Assembly (NCBI GenBank): GCA_002436115.1
Contig: DIXV01000088.1
Location: 442 to 12,629 of the forward strand
Source of the DNA: Streptococcus sp. UBA6071
GTDB taxonomy: Bacteria > Bacillota > Bacilli > Lactobacillales > Streptococcaceae
DNA length: 12,188 nt
Direction of reading: 5' to 3'
The position numbers and the translations under genes are program-made. Positions 1 to 8,156 of this stretch are shown piece by piece. The notes beneath the pieces were generated by a model. It was given only the letters and a program-made list of their open reading frames with translations, was not told the origin of the DNA and ran no database searches. Within the stretch, counting starts at the first letter, position 1, and each line of letters opens with the position of its first letter.

Positions 1-582
1 TGGGGGGGGCGGGCCTTTTTAAAAAAAAAAAACAAAAGAAGAACACGACGAAAGCCTGTTTTAGAAGAACTTTTGGTCATGTCGCATTTTAATTTTAGTC
101 ACATTCAGGAAAATCTAAATTTTCTGGCAATCTATAAAGGAAAATCTCATATCACCTCGGCTGATATTCAAGAGGCTATCCCAAAGACTTTACAGGATAA
201 TATCTTTCATTTGACTCAGTTGATTCTAAAACATAAGCTTGATGAGGCACGTAGTTTGGTCAAGGATTTGACCTTACAGGGTGAAGATGAAATCAAACTG
301 ATTGCGGTTATGCTCAATCAATTTCGCCTTTTTACTCAGGTGCGGCTCCTAACAAGTCGAGGAAAGAGAGAAGCTGAAGTTGTCTCTGAATTATCTGATA
401 TTCTTGGGAGGAGGGTAAATCCTTATCAGATCAGATTTGCCATTAGAGATAGCAAAGCTATCAGCTTAGAACAGCTTAAACGAGCCTTGTCCCTTTTAAT
501 CCAGACGGATTATCAGATTAAGTCAGGTCTGCATGATAAGTCATATCTCTTTGATGTGGCTCTAATAAAACTTGCCAATTAA
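1..582 (+). CDS. holA: DNA polymerase III delta subunit, 3' part
   Basis: This is the C-terminal part of HolA, the delta subunit of the clamp loader, which opens the sliding clamp and helps place it on primed DNA. The reading frame is open to the left edge, so the gene is cut by the window. Recognisable family stretches are AIPKTLQDNIFHLTQLIL, LTLQGEDEIKLIAVMLNQFR, VNPYQIRFAIRDS and the end KSYLFDVALIKLAN. These belong to the lid and collar part of the protein, so the ATPase-like N-terminal half is missing. The TTG at 73 is an internal Leu codon and not a real start. Bases 1-50 (G-run, T-run, A-run, then a string of Lys/Arg codons) do not resemble HolA and are probably bad sequence at a contig end; trustworthy coding begins around 52. 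No clear terminator separates it from sodA. Family assignment is firm; the 5' limit is not. Confidence 0.88.
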   Translation, partial: WGGRAFLKKKNKRRTRRKPVLEELLVMSHFNFSHIQENLNFLAIYKGKSHITSADIQEAIPKTLQDNIFHLTQLILKHKLDEARSLVKDLTLQGEDEIKLIAVMLNQFRLFTQVRLLTSRGKREAEVVSELSDILGRRVNPYQIRFAIRDSKAISLEQLKRALSLLIQTDYQIKSGLHDKSYLFDVALIKLAN

Positions 583-602
583 TGGTTTTTTAATCAAAAT
601 AC

Positions 603-631
603 TTGAGAAAGCCCTTAATTTGCGTTACTAT
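603..631 (+). promoter_or_regulatory. sodA promoter
   Basis: A -35 box TTGAGA (603-608) and a -10 box TACTAT (626-631) are separated by exactly 17 bases, typical of the housekeeping sigma factor. It lies in the 83-bp holA-sodA gap and would give a leader of about 25-30 bases. An AAGAGGT ribosome site at 653-659 serves the sodA ATG at 666. Confidence 0.6.
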
Positions 632-665
632 TACATTAATCAATTGAGAGAAAAGAGGTTTACTT

Positions 666-1274
666 ATGGCAATTATTCTACCAGAACTCCCTTACAGTTA
701 CGATGCGTTAGCACCGTACATTGATGCAGAAACCATGACCATTCATCACGACAAACACCATGCAACCTATGTGGCAAATGCTAATGCTGCACTTGAGAAG
801 CATCCTGAGATTGGTGAAGATTTGGAAGCTCTTTTGTCAAATGTTGAGACAATTCCAGAGGATATTCGTCAAGCTTTTATTAATAATGTCGGTGGACACC
901 TTAATCACAGCCTTTTCTGGGAACTACTAAGTCCAGAAAAGACAGAGCCATCAGCAGAATTAGCAGCTGATATCGTGAAAACGTTCGGATCATTTGAAGC
1001 TTTTCAAACAGCTTTTACAGCGGCAGCCGTAACACGATTTGGTTCTGGTTGGGCTTGGCTCGTGGTTTCACCAGATGGAGCCTTGGAAATTGTATCAACT
1101 GCAAATCAAGATAATCCCATTATGAATGGGGCAAAACCAATCCTAGCATTGGATGTTTGGGAACATGCATATTATATCACTTACCGCAATGTTCGACCAG
1201 ACTATATCAAAGCGTTCTTTGCCATTATTAACTGGAATAAGGTTGATGAATTGTATCAAGAAGCTAAAAAATAA
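666..1274 (+). CDS. sodA: superoxide dismutase, Mn type
   Basis: SodA converts superoxide to hydrogen peroxide and oxygen; it is the main superoxide defence in streptococci. The protein has 202 residues, the normal family length. All four metal ligands are visible: His27 in TIHHDKHH, His81 in [10 protein letters not shown], and Asp163 and His167 in the signature DVWEHAYY. The GGH sequence before His81 and Gln148 in ANQDNP are features of manganese enzymes rather than iron enzymes; some streptococcal members accept either metal, which cannot be judged here. There is no signal peptide, so a cytoplasmic protein is expected. The ATG is preceded by AAGAGGT with good spacing and gives the standard N-terminus. 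It is a single-gene unit with its own promoter and a terminator six bases after the stop. Confidence 0.97.
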   Translation: MAIILPELPYSYDALAPYIDAETMTIHHDKHHATYVANANAALEKHPEIGEDLEALLSNVETIPEDIRQAFINNVGGHLNHSLFWELLSPEKTEPSAELAADIVKTFGSFEAFQTAFTAAAVTRFGSGWAWLVVSPDGALEIVSTANQDNPIMNGAKPILALDVWEHAYYITYRNVRPDYIKAFFAIINWNKVDELYQEAKK

Positions 1275-1279
1275 AGGTT

Positions 1280-1310
1280 GTAAAAGAGTCTCTGCATGAG
1301 GCTCTTTTAC
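1280..1310 (+). terminator. sodA terminator hairpin
   Basis: GTAAAAGAGTC (1280-1290) pairs with GGCTCTTTTAC (1300-1310), including one G-T pair, and two further pairs extend into the loop. The T-rich arm (TTTTAC) and a second T-run at 1320-1325 stand in for the U-tract, which is not a clean one. Its position just after sodA supports a terminator. Confidence 0.7.
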
Positions 1311-1590
1311 GTTAAAAGGCTTTTTGTGGAAACTGGACCTCTCCTGTTGGATGTTGAGACTGATAAAAGATAAGAATGGTTACTTTTTGCTAGCATGGAT
1401 AAGGGGGTGCAATCCTTCAAGAAGAGATCGTTTCCTTGGATAGAAAGAGAGGGGATTCAGAACTTGAACACCTTTCAAGAGAGCAAATTCAAGTTAGTTA
1501 TTGCAGTATAAACAAAAACTATGGATGACAGGAGGTGGTACTTAGAGTCTCTTTTTTTGCTTAAAAAAATCAGAAATCGGCATAAAAATA
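1311..1590. other. long intergenic stretch without a convincing gene
   Basis: About 280 bases between the sodA terminator and the promoter of the carboxypeptidase gene. Four things can be seen. A 30-codon frame runs 1351-1443 from an ATG without a ribosome site. A frame open from 1403 to a TGA at 1526-1528 reads rather like protein (for example SELEHLSREQIQ) but has no ATG or GTG start. A small perfect hairpin has CTTGAA (1463-1468) pairing with TTCAAG (1474-1479) around a five-base loop. A GGAGGTGGTAC string (1531-1541) recalls a T-box core and is followed by a T-run at 1552-1558, but it lacks the rest of a T-box. It may hold a decayed gene or leader, or a small RNA; nothing is identified. 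Confidence 0.4.
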
Positions 1591-1599
1591 TGGTACAAT
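1591..1599 (+). promoter_or_regulatory. extended -10 promoter of the carboxypeptidase gene
   Basis: TG at 1591-1592 followed by one base and TACAAT (1594-1599) forms an extended -10 element. No good -35 box lies 17 bases upstream (CAGAAA at that place). The start of transcription would be near 1606, giving a leader of about 30 bases with AAGGAG at 1625-1630. Confidence 0.55.
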
Positions 1600-1636
1600 A
1601 GATAACATAATGTAAAAGAGTATCAAGGAGTTTTTT

Positions 1637-2920
1637 GTGAAAAAAAGAGTTGTTTTTTTAGTCTTATTTCTTTGGAGCATTTGCCAACCAAGGGTTACTT
1701 TGGCAGATGAACTGATAGATATCACCCGTGCAGCAGGTTATACAGATATTTCGGAGGTTTTTCGACCTAAATCCTCTATTGTGATTGATGCCAAGACAGG
1801 TGATGTGTTATGGGAGGATAATGCAGATGAGCTTCGTGACCCAGCCAGTCTCAGCAAAGTCATGACCCTTTATTTGGTATTTGAAGCCATGGCATCAGGA
1901 CAGTTTACTGCTGAAACAGTCGTCACAGCCACTCCTACAGATCAGGCTATTTCAGAGATCTATGCAATCAGCAACAACAAAATCATAGCTGGTGTTGACT
2001 ATAGTGTTTCTGAGTTAATCACAGCTACTGTTGTGCCTTCGTCTAACGTTGCAACTCTGATGCTGTCCCGTCTGGTGGAGGCCGATCCAGATGCTTTTAT
2101 TGACAGGATGAATGCCAAAGCTCAAGAGTTAGGGATGACGAATTCTAAATTTTACAATTCTGGTGGAGCTGCAGCCACAGCTTTTCAGGGCTACTATAGT
2201 CCCAGCCGATACGACAATAGTCAGGTTAATCAAGCTACAGCAAGAGATTATGCTATCTTGACCTATCGTTTTCTTAATAACTTTCCAGATATTTTAACTT
2301 ACACGGCTGCGATAAATCCTACCATTAAGGCGGGGACTCCTTATGAGGAAACCTTCTCTTCCCACCATTACTCCTTGCCTGGTATGACGTATGGTCTTGA
2401 AGGGATGACTGGATTAAAGACAGGGTCTAGTCCCAGTGCAGGGTTTAATCTAATCGCCACAGCTCAAAGGAGCGATCAATCTGTGATTGCTGTTACTATG
2501 GGGAGTGGCGATTGGTCAGATCAATCTGGTGAGCAAGGTCGCCATCCTTTTGTTAATGCCTTGGTTGAAAAAGCCTTTGCAGACTATGATTATAAGTTAC
2601 TTTTAGATGCGGGTAAACAGACTGTATCAGGTAAGGAAGTGGAGTTGGAGACTCCGGTTTATGGAACAGTGACAGTAGGAGGAGAGGAACCGCAATTGGT
2701 TTATGAAGATGGTCGTGTCCGAGTGGACAATGGCTTATCTAAGGTATCTCCTTTACTTCTTGAAGAGCAAGCAGTTAAAGCCAGTGAGGTCGCACCTCCT
2801 GTTGAACAAGGTACGACCAGTAAGAGTTCTCATCTCATCACCTTGCTGCTTAGTCTTGGAGGTGGTATTTTAATCATTTTACTTGGCTTAATTGTCCTAA
2901 AAAGAAAAGGAAAAAACTAA
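1637..2920 (+). CDS. D-alanyl-D-alanine carboxypeptidase (low-mass PBP, S11)
   Basis: This is a DacA-type penicillin-binding protein that removes the terminal D-alanine of peptidoglycan stem peptides outside the membrane and so limits cross-linking. The 427-residue protein has a signal peptide (residues 1-23, cleavage probably after TLA) and all three active-site motifs in order: SLSK with nucleophile Ser71 and Lys74, SSN at 135-137, and KTG at 261-263. Residues 310-375 look like the beta-rich C-terminal domain of the family. A hydrophobic helix at about 399-421 followed by KRKGKN anchors the C-terminus in the membrane. The start is a GTG six bases after AAGGAG and directly begins the signal peptide. 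The gap between SSN and KTG is longer than in E. coli PBP5, as I remember it. It stands alone between its own promoter and terminator. Because streptococci can carry more than one such gene, no symbol is given. Confidence 0.92.
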   Translation: MKKRVVFLVLFLWSICQPRVTLADELIDITRAAGYTDISEVFRPKSSIVIDAKTGDVLWEDNADELRDPASLSKVMTLYLVFEAMASGQFTAETVVTATPTDQAISEIYAISNNKIIAGVDYSVSELITATVVPSSNVATLMLSRLVEADPDAFIDRMNAKAQELGMTNSKFYNSGGAAATAFQGYYSPSRYDNSQVNQATARDYAILTYRFLNNFPDILTYTAAINPTIKAGTPYEETFSSHHYSLPGMTYGLEGMTGLKTGSSPSAGFNLIATAQRSDQSVIAVTMGSGDWSDQSGEQGRHPFVNALVEKAFADYDYKLLLDAGKQTVSGKEVELETPVYGTVTVGGEEPQLVYEDGRVRVDNGLSKVSPLLLEEQAVKASEVAPPVEQGTTSKSSHLITLLLSLGGGILIILLGLIVLKRKGKN

Positions 2921-2941
2921 TCTCATCACTTGAGAATGAAG

Positions 2942-2984
2942 AGGTCTATTGCATAAGGGAATCCCCCTTATGAGGGCCTTTTTT
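2942..2984 (+). terminator. terminator after the carboxypeptidase gene
   Basis: CATAAGGG (2952-2959) pairs perfectly with CCCTTATG (2965-2972) around a five-base loop. An outer helix of AGGTCT (2942-2947) with GGGCCT (2974-2979, three G-T pairs) extends it, and six Ts follow at 2979-2984. It begins 21 bases after the stop codon. Confidence 0.85.
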
Positions 2985-3086
2985 AGTGGACGTTAAGGTT
3001 ATTTAAGATAAGTCGTGTTTAAGTGGAAGTCTATCATTTTAATACGCTTGCCTTTATTTTAAAAGCTTCTTCTTCAACACTCTTGT

Positions 3087-3111
3087 TTTTTTTGCTAAAA
3101 CAGCAAAAAAA
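3087..3111. repeat. 10-bp perfect inverted repeat upstream of pgi
   Basis: TTTTTTTGCT (3087-3096) and AGCAAAAAAA (3102-3111) are exact inverted copies around the loop AAAAC. It ends two bases before the pgi -35 box. On the - strand it resembles a terminator with a T-run, but no - strand gene ends here; it could be a regulator site, or a leftover second terminator. Confidence 0.5.
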
Positions 3112-3113
3112 GA

Positions 3114-3145
3114 TTGAAAAAAGGCTTACAAAAGAGTAATATAAT
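3114..3145 (+). promoter_or_regulatory. pgi promoter
   Basis: TTGAAA (3114-3119) serves as the -35 box. Two overlapping -10 choices exist: TAATAT (3137-3142) at 17 bases spacing, or the perfect TATAAT (3140-3145) at 20 bases. The region upstream is rich in A and T tracts, which often raise promoter strength. Confidence 0.55.
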
Positions 3146-3174
3146 AAGTGAACTACTTTTATGGAGGAAATTTC

Positions 3175-4524
3175 ATGGCACATATTACATTTGACTATTC
3201 AAAAGCACTTGAGAAATTTGTTGCACCACACGAACTCGACTTTATGCAGAGTCAAGTTTCAGCAGCCGACAAGGCATTACGTGAAGGGACAGGTCCAGGT
3301 GCAGAAATGCGGGGCTGGCTTGATCTTCCTGAAAATTATGATAAAGAAGAATTTAACCGTATCCAAAAGGCTGCTGCTAAGATTCAAGCGGACAGTGATG
3401 TTTTAATTGTTATTGGGATTGGCGGTTCTTATCTTGGTGCTAAAGCAGCGATTGATTTTTTGAACACTTCCTTTGTTAATCTACAAGCAAAAGAAGACCG
3501 TAAAGCTCCTCAGATTCTTTATGCAGGGAATTCTATTTCTTCTAGCTATCTTGCTGATTTGGTGGAGTATGTGGGGGATAAGGACTTCTCTGTCAACCTT
3601 ATTTCTAAGTCAGGTACAACGACTGAGCCAGCGATTGCTTTTCGTGTGTTTAAGGATTTACTGGTTAAAAAATATGGTCAAGAAGCAGCTAATAAGCGCA
3701 TTTATGCAACGACTGACCGTCAAAAGGGAGCCGTTAAAGTTGAGGCAGATGCCAATGGTTGGGATACCTTTGTTATTCCAGATAGTGTTGGTGGACGATT
3801 CACGGTCTTAACAGCAGTTGGGCTCTTACCGATTGCAGCTAGTGGTGCAGATATTTCAGAGTTGATGTCAGGGGCAGCAGCAGCACGAAAAGCCTATACT
3901 TCTGATAAATTAGCTGAAAACGAAGCTTATCAATACGCAGCTATTCGTAATATTCTCTACCGTAAAGGCTACGTAACGGAAATTTTAGCCAACTATGAGC
4001 CATCTCTTCAATACTTTAGTGAGTGGTGGAAGCAATTAGCAGGTGAGTCAGAAGGAAAAGATAGTAAGGGAATTTACCCAAGTTCTGCTAATTTTTCAAC
4101 GGATTTACATTCTATCGGTCAGTATATTCAAGAAGGTCAACGTTTCTTGTTTGAAACAGTTTTACGAGTGGATAAGCCAAGGAAAAATGTCCTTATTCCA
4201 GAAACGGTAGAAGACTTGGATGGTTTGGGTTATCTTCAAGGGAAAGATGTTGATTTTGTTAATAAAAAAGCCACTGATGGTGTTCTTCTTGCCCATACAG
4301 ATGGTGGGGTACCCAATCTATATCTAACATTGCCTCAACAAGATGCATTCACCTTAGGGTATACTATCTATTTCTTCGAATTGGCCATTGCTCTTTCAGG
4401 CTATCTAACAGGAATCAATCCATTTGATCAGCCAGGTGTAGAAGCTTATAAGAAAAATATGTTTGCGCTTCTCGGTAAGCCAGGTTTTGAAGAACTTGCC
4501 AAAGAGCTGAATGAGCGTCTCTAA
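3175..4524 (+). CDS. pgi: glucose-6-phosphate isomerase
   Basis: Pgi interconverts glucose 6-phosphate and fructose 6-phosphate, the second step of glycolysis, in the cytoplasm. From the ATG at 3175 the protein has 449 residues, the standard length of the short Gram-positive type. Visible landmarks are the sugar-phosphate loop SKSGTTTEP (144-152), the family signature [19 protein letters not shown] (203-221), the probable catalytic Glu291 in GESEGKD, His312 in TDLHSIGQ and Lys426 in GVEAYKK near the end. A GTG at 3148 would add nine residues, but GGAGG (3163-3167) sits seven bases before the ATG and the family N-terminus (xHITFDYSK) starts there, so 3175 is chosen. It is a single-gene unit between its own promoter and a strong terminator. 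Confidence 0.97.
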   Translation: MAHITFDYSKALEKFVAPHELDFMQSQVSAADKALREGTGPGAEMRGWLDLPENYDKEEFNRIQKAAAKIQADSDVLIVIGIGGSYLGAKAAIDFLNTSFVNLQAKEDRKAPQILYAGNSISSSYLADLVEYVGDKDFSVNLISKSGTTTEPAIAFRVFKDLLVKKYGQEAANKRIYATTDRQKGAVKVEADANGWDTFVIPDSVGGRFTVLTAVGLLPIAASGADISELMSGAAAARKAYTSDKLAENEAYQYAAIRNILYRKGYVTEILANYEPSLQYFSEWWKQLAGESEGKDSKGIYPSSANFSTDLHSIGQYIQEGQRFLFETVLRVDKPRKNVLIPETVEDLDGLGYLQGKDVDFVNKKATDGVLLAHTDGGVPNLYLTLPQQDAFTLGYTIYFFELAIALSGYLTGINPFDQPGVEAYKKNMFALLGKPGFEELAKELNERL

Positions 4525-4550
4525 GATTACTATTCTTGTACAGTACATAG

Positions 4551-4588
4551 AAGTCCTATTAACTAAAGTTAATGGGACTTGTTTTTTT
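4551..4588 (+). terminator. pgi terminator
   Basis: Two 14-base arms (4551-4564 and 4567-4580) pair along their whole length with a single T-G pair; only two bases lie between them, so the real loop takes in the nearest pair. Seven Ts follow at 4582-4588. This is a textbook strong Rho-independent terminator and insulates coiA from pgi transcription. Confidence 0.95.
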
Positions 4589-4603
4589 ACTGATCGAAGA
4601 TTT

Positions 4604-4611
4604 TACGAATA
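4604..4611 (+). promoter_or_regulatory. SigX (ComX) competence box of coiA
   Basis: TACGAATA is an exact match to the cin-box (combox) at which the competence sigma factor SigX starts late competence genes in streptococci. It lies 18 bases before the coiA ATG. No housekeeping promoter is apparent between it and the pgi terminator. Transcription starting 5-8 bases downstream would place the ribosome site AGGAGGT (4619-4625) right at the 5' end of the message. Confidence 0.92.
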
Positions 4612-4629
4612 ATCAAGTAGGAGGTCTTT

Positions 4630-5592
4630 ATGCTATCTGCTCTTGATGAAGAGGGAAGAACAGTTCATTTACTTGGTGAACTTCCCAAAAAACAACACTT
4701 TAAATGTCCAGCCTGTGCTTGCCCAGTACGTTTGAGAAATGGTCCAGTTATGCGACCGCATTTTGCCCATGTCAGTCTCAAAGGTTGTCAGTATTTCCAT
4801 GAAAATGAATCCGAGGAGCACTTGTCTCTAAAATCTTCACTTTACCAGTCATTGGCGCAAGTGGCCACCGTTCACATTGAAAAAGTGTTACCTCATCTCA
4901 AACAGGTGGCAGATTTGATGGTAAATGACAAGCTGATTATCGAAATTCAATGTTCACGCTTATCCGAAGAGCGTTTGCGGCTTCGTACGAAAAGGTATCA
5001 GGAAAATGCCTATCCTGTTCTATGGCTCTTAGGGAAAAATCTCTGGCTAGGGAAGTCCTTGTCTGCCTTACAAAAGCAGTTTCTTTATTTTTCTCAAAAT
5101 ATGGGATTTCATCTCTGGGAGCTGGATGTGGCTAGAAAGGAAATGCGATTAAAATACCTCATTTATGAGGATTACCATGGCAAGGTGCATTATATGACGA
5201 GCGTGTGTTCTTTTGAAGGCGATATTTTGGAGTTTCTGAGGATGCCTTTCAGGAAGCAGGGCTCATCTTCCTACCAGATTAAGATGGATGGAGAACTACT
5301 GACCTATATTCAAAAACAGCTTTACCATCAAGCTCCAAAATGGATGCTTCTGCAAGAAAAAGCCTATCGGTCTGGAGGCAATTTGATGACACAGTCGCTT
5401 GATGATTATTTTCCCCAGCTAAGGCCTATTGAAAGTTCAAGTGGCTTTTGCCAAATTAGACAAGATTTATCTGCTTTTCGCTCGGCATTTTTCCAATACT
5501 ATAAAAATCAAAAAGAAAAACAATGGCAAACCCTATATCCACCGGCTTATTATCAGAAATTGAGCGAGAGATCTCGCCATTTGAAAGGGTAG
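4630..5592 (+). CDS. coiA: competence protein CoiA
   Basis: CoiA is a late competence protein needed in streptococci for recombination of DNA taken up during natural transformation; it acts in the cytoplasm and its exact chemistry is not settled. The protein has 320 residues, normal for the family. The N-terminal part carries a Cys/His cluster, CPAC at 26-29 and PHFAH with His44 and His47, likely to bind metal. It is followed by a nuclease-like core of PD-(D/E)xK type: Asp95 in ADLM and Glu105-Ile-Gln107 in IIEIQCS. The C-terminal half is less conserved and gives no motif I recognise. AGGAGGT at 4619-4625 fixes the ATG. It is expected to be silent outside competence because its only visible promoter is the SigX box. 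The frame is intact, so competence may be functional in this strain, subject to the rest of the genome. Confidence 0.95.
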   Translation: MLSALDEEGRTVHLLGELPKKQHFKCPACACPVRLRNGPVMRPHFAHVSLKGCQYFHENESEEHLSLKSSLYQSLAQVATVHIEKVLPHLKQVADLMVNDKLIIEIQCSRLSEERLRLRTKRYQENAYPVLWLLGKNLWLGKSLSALQKQFLYFSQNMGFHLWELDVARKEMRLKYLIYEDYHGKVHYMTSVCSFEGDILEFLRMPFRKQGSSSYQIKMDGELLTYIQKQLYHQAPKWMLLQEKAYRSGGNLMTQSLDDYFPQLRPIESSSGFCQIRQDLSAFRSAFFQYYKNQKEKQWQTLYPPAYYQKLSERSRHLKG

Positions 5593-5642
5593 GGTTATTT
5601 AGCCCCTATCTAAACGTCAGGGTTTCTCCCTTATCTGTTTTA

Positions 5643-5651
5643 TGGTAAAAT
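5643..5651 (+). promoter_or_regulatory. extended -10 promoter of pepF
   Basis: TG (5643-5644), one base, then TAAAAT (5646-5651) makes an extended -10 element; the position 17 bases upstream (TTTCTC) is a poor -35. AAGGAG at 5669-5674 precedes the pepF ATG. It probably drives pepF and the two genes behind it. Confidence 0.55.
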
Positions 5652-5680
5652 AGAGGACAAGTAACGAAAAGGAGAGTATT

Positions 5681-7483
5681 ATGTCAGACAATCGCAGTCA
5701 TTTGGACGAAAAATACACTTGGGATTTGACCACGATTTTCCCAACAGATGAATCTTGGGAAGAAGCTTACGAGGACCTATCCAATGATTTAGAAAAGGCT
5801 AAAGAGTATGTGGGTCACCTTTTGGATTCGGCTGGGACCTTGCTGGAGATTACTAAGGCAGAATTAAGTGCTGAGCGTCGTTTGGAGAAGATTTATGTAT
5901 ACTCTCATATGAAGAATGATCAAGATACAAGGGTTGCTAAGTATCAGGAATATCATGCAAAGTCGCTATCTCTTTATGCGAAGTGTAACCAGCTATATGC
6001 ATTTTACCAACCGGAATTTATGGAGATTTCAGAAGATGTGTTATCAGCTTTTATGGCCGAGGAGCCAGAGTTAGAAGATTATCGTCATTTCTTTGACAAG
6101 CTTTTGAAGAAAAAGGCCCATATTCTTAGTCAGACGGAAGAAGAGCTTTTGGCAGGAGCCAGCGAGATTTTCAGTGCTGCAGGTGAAACCTTTAGTATTT
6201 TAGATAATGCGGACTTGGTTTTTCCCAGCGTGATGGATGACGACGGTCAGCTAATTGAGTTAACACATGGCAATTTTATCCGTCTCATGGAGTCTAAAAA
6301 TCGTCAGGTTAGAAAAGAGGCTTATGAAGCCATGTATGCGACCTATGAGCAATTCCAGCATACCTATGCCAAAACCTTGCAAACCAATGTCAAGGTACAG
6401 AACTTTACAGCTAACAGACGAAAATACAAGTCAGCTCGTGAAAAATCCTTAGCGGCCAATTTTATACCAGAGAATGTCTATGATACCTTGCTTGAGACGG
6501 TCAATAAGCACTTGCCTCTTCTGCATCGTTACATGAGATTACGGCAAAGTGTGCTAGGTTTGGATGATCTCAAGATGTATGACATCTATACACCTCTGTC
6601 TAAAGCTGATATGGCTTTTACTTATGAGGAGGCCTTGCAAAAGGCAGAGCAGGTTTTGACTATTTTTGGGAAAGATTATTCAGACCGTGTTAGGCGGGCC
6701 TTTACGGAACGATGGATTGATGTTCATATTAATAAAGGCAAGCGTTCAGGAGCTTATTCAGGTGGTTCGTATGATACCAATGCTTTTATGCTCCTCAATT
6801 GGCAAGATACGCTGGACAACCTCTACACCTTAGTTCATGAAACAGGACACAGCCTTCATTCGACGTTTACGCGTGAGAGCCAACCCTATGTCTACGGTGA
6901 TTACTCTATTTTCTTAGCTGAAGTAGCTTCGACAACCAATGAGAATATCCTGACCGAGACCCTCTTGCGAGAAGTAGCAGATGACAAGAGTCGCTTTGCT
7001 ATTCTTAATCATTACTTAGATGATTTCAGGGGAACTGTCTTTCGTCAAACTCAGTTTGCAGAGTTTGAACATGCCATTCATCAGGCTGATCAAAGAGGTG
7101 AGGTTCTGACTAGTGATTTTCTCAGCAGCCTTTACGCTGATCTCAATGAGAAGTATTATGGTCTCGATCAAGAAGATAATCCAGAAATCCAGTACGAATG
7201 GGCTCGAATACCTCATTTTTACTATAATTATTATGTTTATCAATATGCTACAGGTTTCGCTGCGGCTAGCTACTTGGCAGACAAAATTGTCCATGGTAGT
7301 CAAGAAGATAAAGAGAGGTATCTGGATTATCTCAAAGCAGGTAATTCTGATTATGCCCTTAAGGTGATTGAAAAGGCTGGTGTGGACATGACGCAACCAG
7401 ATTACTTAGAAGCTGCCTTCAAGGTTTTTGAAGAGCGTTTGGTAGAGCTAGAAAATTTGGTAGAGAAAGGGAGCTACTTGTAG
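5681..7483 (+). CDS. pepF: oligoendopeptidase F (M3B metallopeptidase)
   Basis: PepF is a cytoplasmic zinc peptidase that cuts oligopeptides of moderate length, in peptide nutrition and turnover of peptide fragments. The 600-residue length fits the family. The catalytic zinc motif is HETGH at 386-390 (His386, Glu387, His390), with Glu414 in FLAEVAST as the third ligand. The preceding stretch [19 protein letters not shown] and the C-terminal region with [15 protein letters not shown] are also typical. There is no signal peptide. Together with the position after coiA, this matches streptococcal genomes, where the gene is also called pepB. AAGGAG at 5669-5674 supports the ATG. The HAD gene starts 16 bases after its stop, so the two are very likely cotranscribed. 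Confidence 0.96.
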   Translation: MSDNRSHLDEKYTWDLTTIFPTDESWEEAYEDLSNDLEKAKEYVGHLLDSAGTLLEITKAELSAERRLEKIYVYSHMKNDQDTRVAKYQEYHAKSLSLYAKCNQLYAFYQPEFMEISEDVLSAFMAEEPELEDYRHFFDKLLKKKAHILSQTEEELLAGASEIFSAAGETFSILDNADLVFPSVMDDDGQLIELTHGNFIRLMESKNRQVRKEAYEAMYATYEQFQHTYAKTLQTNVKVQNFTANRRKYKSAREKSLAANFIPENVYDTLLETVNKHLPLLHRYMRLRQSVLGLDDLKMYDIYTPLSKADMAFTYEEALQKAEQVLTIFGKDYSDRVRRAFTERWIDVHINKGKRSGAYSGGSYDTNAFMLLNWQDTLDNLYTLVHETGHSLHSTFTRESQPYVYGDYSIFLAEVASTTNENILTETLLREVADDKSRFAILNHYLDDFRGTVFRQTQFAEFEHAIHQADQRGEVLTSDFLSSLYADLNEKYYGLDQEDNPEIQYEWARIPHFYYNYYVYQYATGFAAASYLADKIVHGSQEDKERYLDYLKAGNSDYALKVIEKAGVDMTQPDYLEAAFKVFEERLVELENLVEKGSYL

Positions 7484-7499
7484 GTTCAAAAGAAAGAAG

Positions 7500-8120
7500 A
7501 TGCGAAAAATAGCCTTTATTTGGGACTTGGATGGGACCTTGATTGATTCTTATCAGGCCATTGTAGAGGCCTTGAAAACACTCTATTCCAAGTATGATTT
7601 AATCTTTGATGATGTGGCTGTAACTGCCTACATCCTGAAAGAATCGGTAGGCAGTCTCTTACAGAGTTTGAGTAAGGAGTATCAACTTGATTGTCAAGAA
7701 CTACTAGCCTTCTTTAATGCTCAACAGGAAGCGCGTGACCATATGATTAGGGTAATGCCCTTTGCTAAAGAAGCTCTGCAATTTGCTCAAGATAGAGGAA
7801 TTGAGAACTTTATCTATACTCACAAGGGGGCTAGTACATTTGCGGTTCTAGAAGAACTGGGTTTAGCTGCTTATTTTACAGAGGTGCTGACTGCGGCATC
7901 GGGATTTGAGCGAAAGCCCCATCCCCAAGCTATTTCATATCTCTTGAACAAGTACACTTTGGATAAAGCAGAAACCTACTACATTGGTGATCGCAGGCTA
8001 GATGTTGAAGCAGCTGAAAATGCAGGTATTCAGTCTATCAATCTAAAGCAGGCTGACTCCCTCATTAATCGGAAAATTAAAGATTTGTCGGAGCTGGAGG
8101 GTCTCTTTTCGGCCACCTAA
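7500..8120 (+). CDS. HAD family hydrolase, phosphoglycolate phosphatase-like
   Basis: A 206-residue haloacid-dehalogenase fold phosphatase acting on a small phosphorylated compound that the sequence does not reveal. All four motifs are present: DLDGT with nucleophile Asp9 and Asp11, Thr107 in YTHKG, Lys139 in RKPHP, and GDRRLD with Asp164 and Asp168. The cap between motifs I and II (about residues 16-85) is helical and of the small C1 type found in Gph and PGMB-like enzymes. The ribosome site is weak (AAAGAAG directly before the ATG), so translation may depend on ribosomes leaving pepF 16 bases upstream. It is an operon member between pepF and the methyltransferase. General class is secure; substrate is unknown, and repair or housekeeping phosphatase roles are both possible. 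Confidence 0.9.
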   Translation: MRKIAFIWDLDGTLIDSYQAIVEALKTLYSKYDLIFDDVAVTAYILKESVGSLLQSLSKEYQLDCQELLAFFNAQQEARDHMIRVMPFAKEALQFAQDRGIENFIYTHKGASTFAVLEELGLAAYFTEVLTAASGFERKPHPQAISYLLNKYTLDKAETYYIGDRRLDVEAAENAGIQSINLKQADSLINRKIKDLSELEGLFSAT

Positions 8121-8156
8121 GATGAAAAAGACATTAAAAATGAGATAACAGGTGTT

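Noticed and set aside
625..639. PerR-like box over the sodA -10 region
   Set aside because: Only 9 of the 14 defined positions of the TTATAAT-N-ATTATAA consensus match and the two halves are not symmetrical.
1531..1558. A second T-box upstream of the carboxypeptidase gene
   Set aside because: Only a TGGTAC-like string is present; stem I, the AGAGAG distal motif, the ACC end of the bulge and a paired antiterminator are missing, and the gene is not a usual T-box target.
3148..3174. GTG start at 3148 giving a nine-residue longer Pgi
   Set aside because: The ribosome site GGAGG at 3163-3167 lies inside this extension and points to the ATG at 3175, which also matches the family N-terminus.
5593..5640. 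Possible terminator after coiA
   Set aside because: Only short four-base hairpins (such as AGGG/CCCT) can form and no T-run follows.
7016..7396. 126-codon open frame on the - strand inside pepF
   Set aside because: It lies wholly within the well-conserved pepF coding region, resembles no family I know and has no promoter or ribosome site; it is a shadow frame, as are the other - strand frames around 8043-8297, 10314-10788 and 11119-11388.
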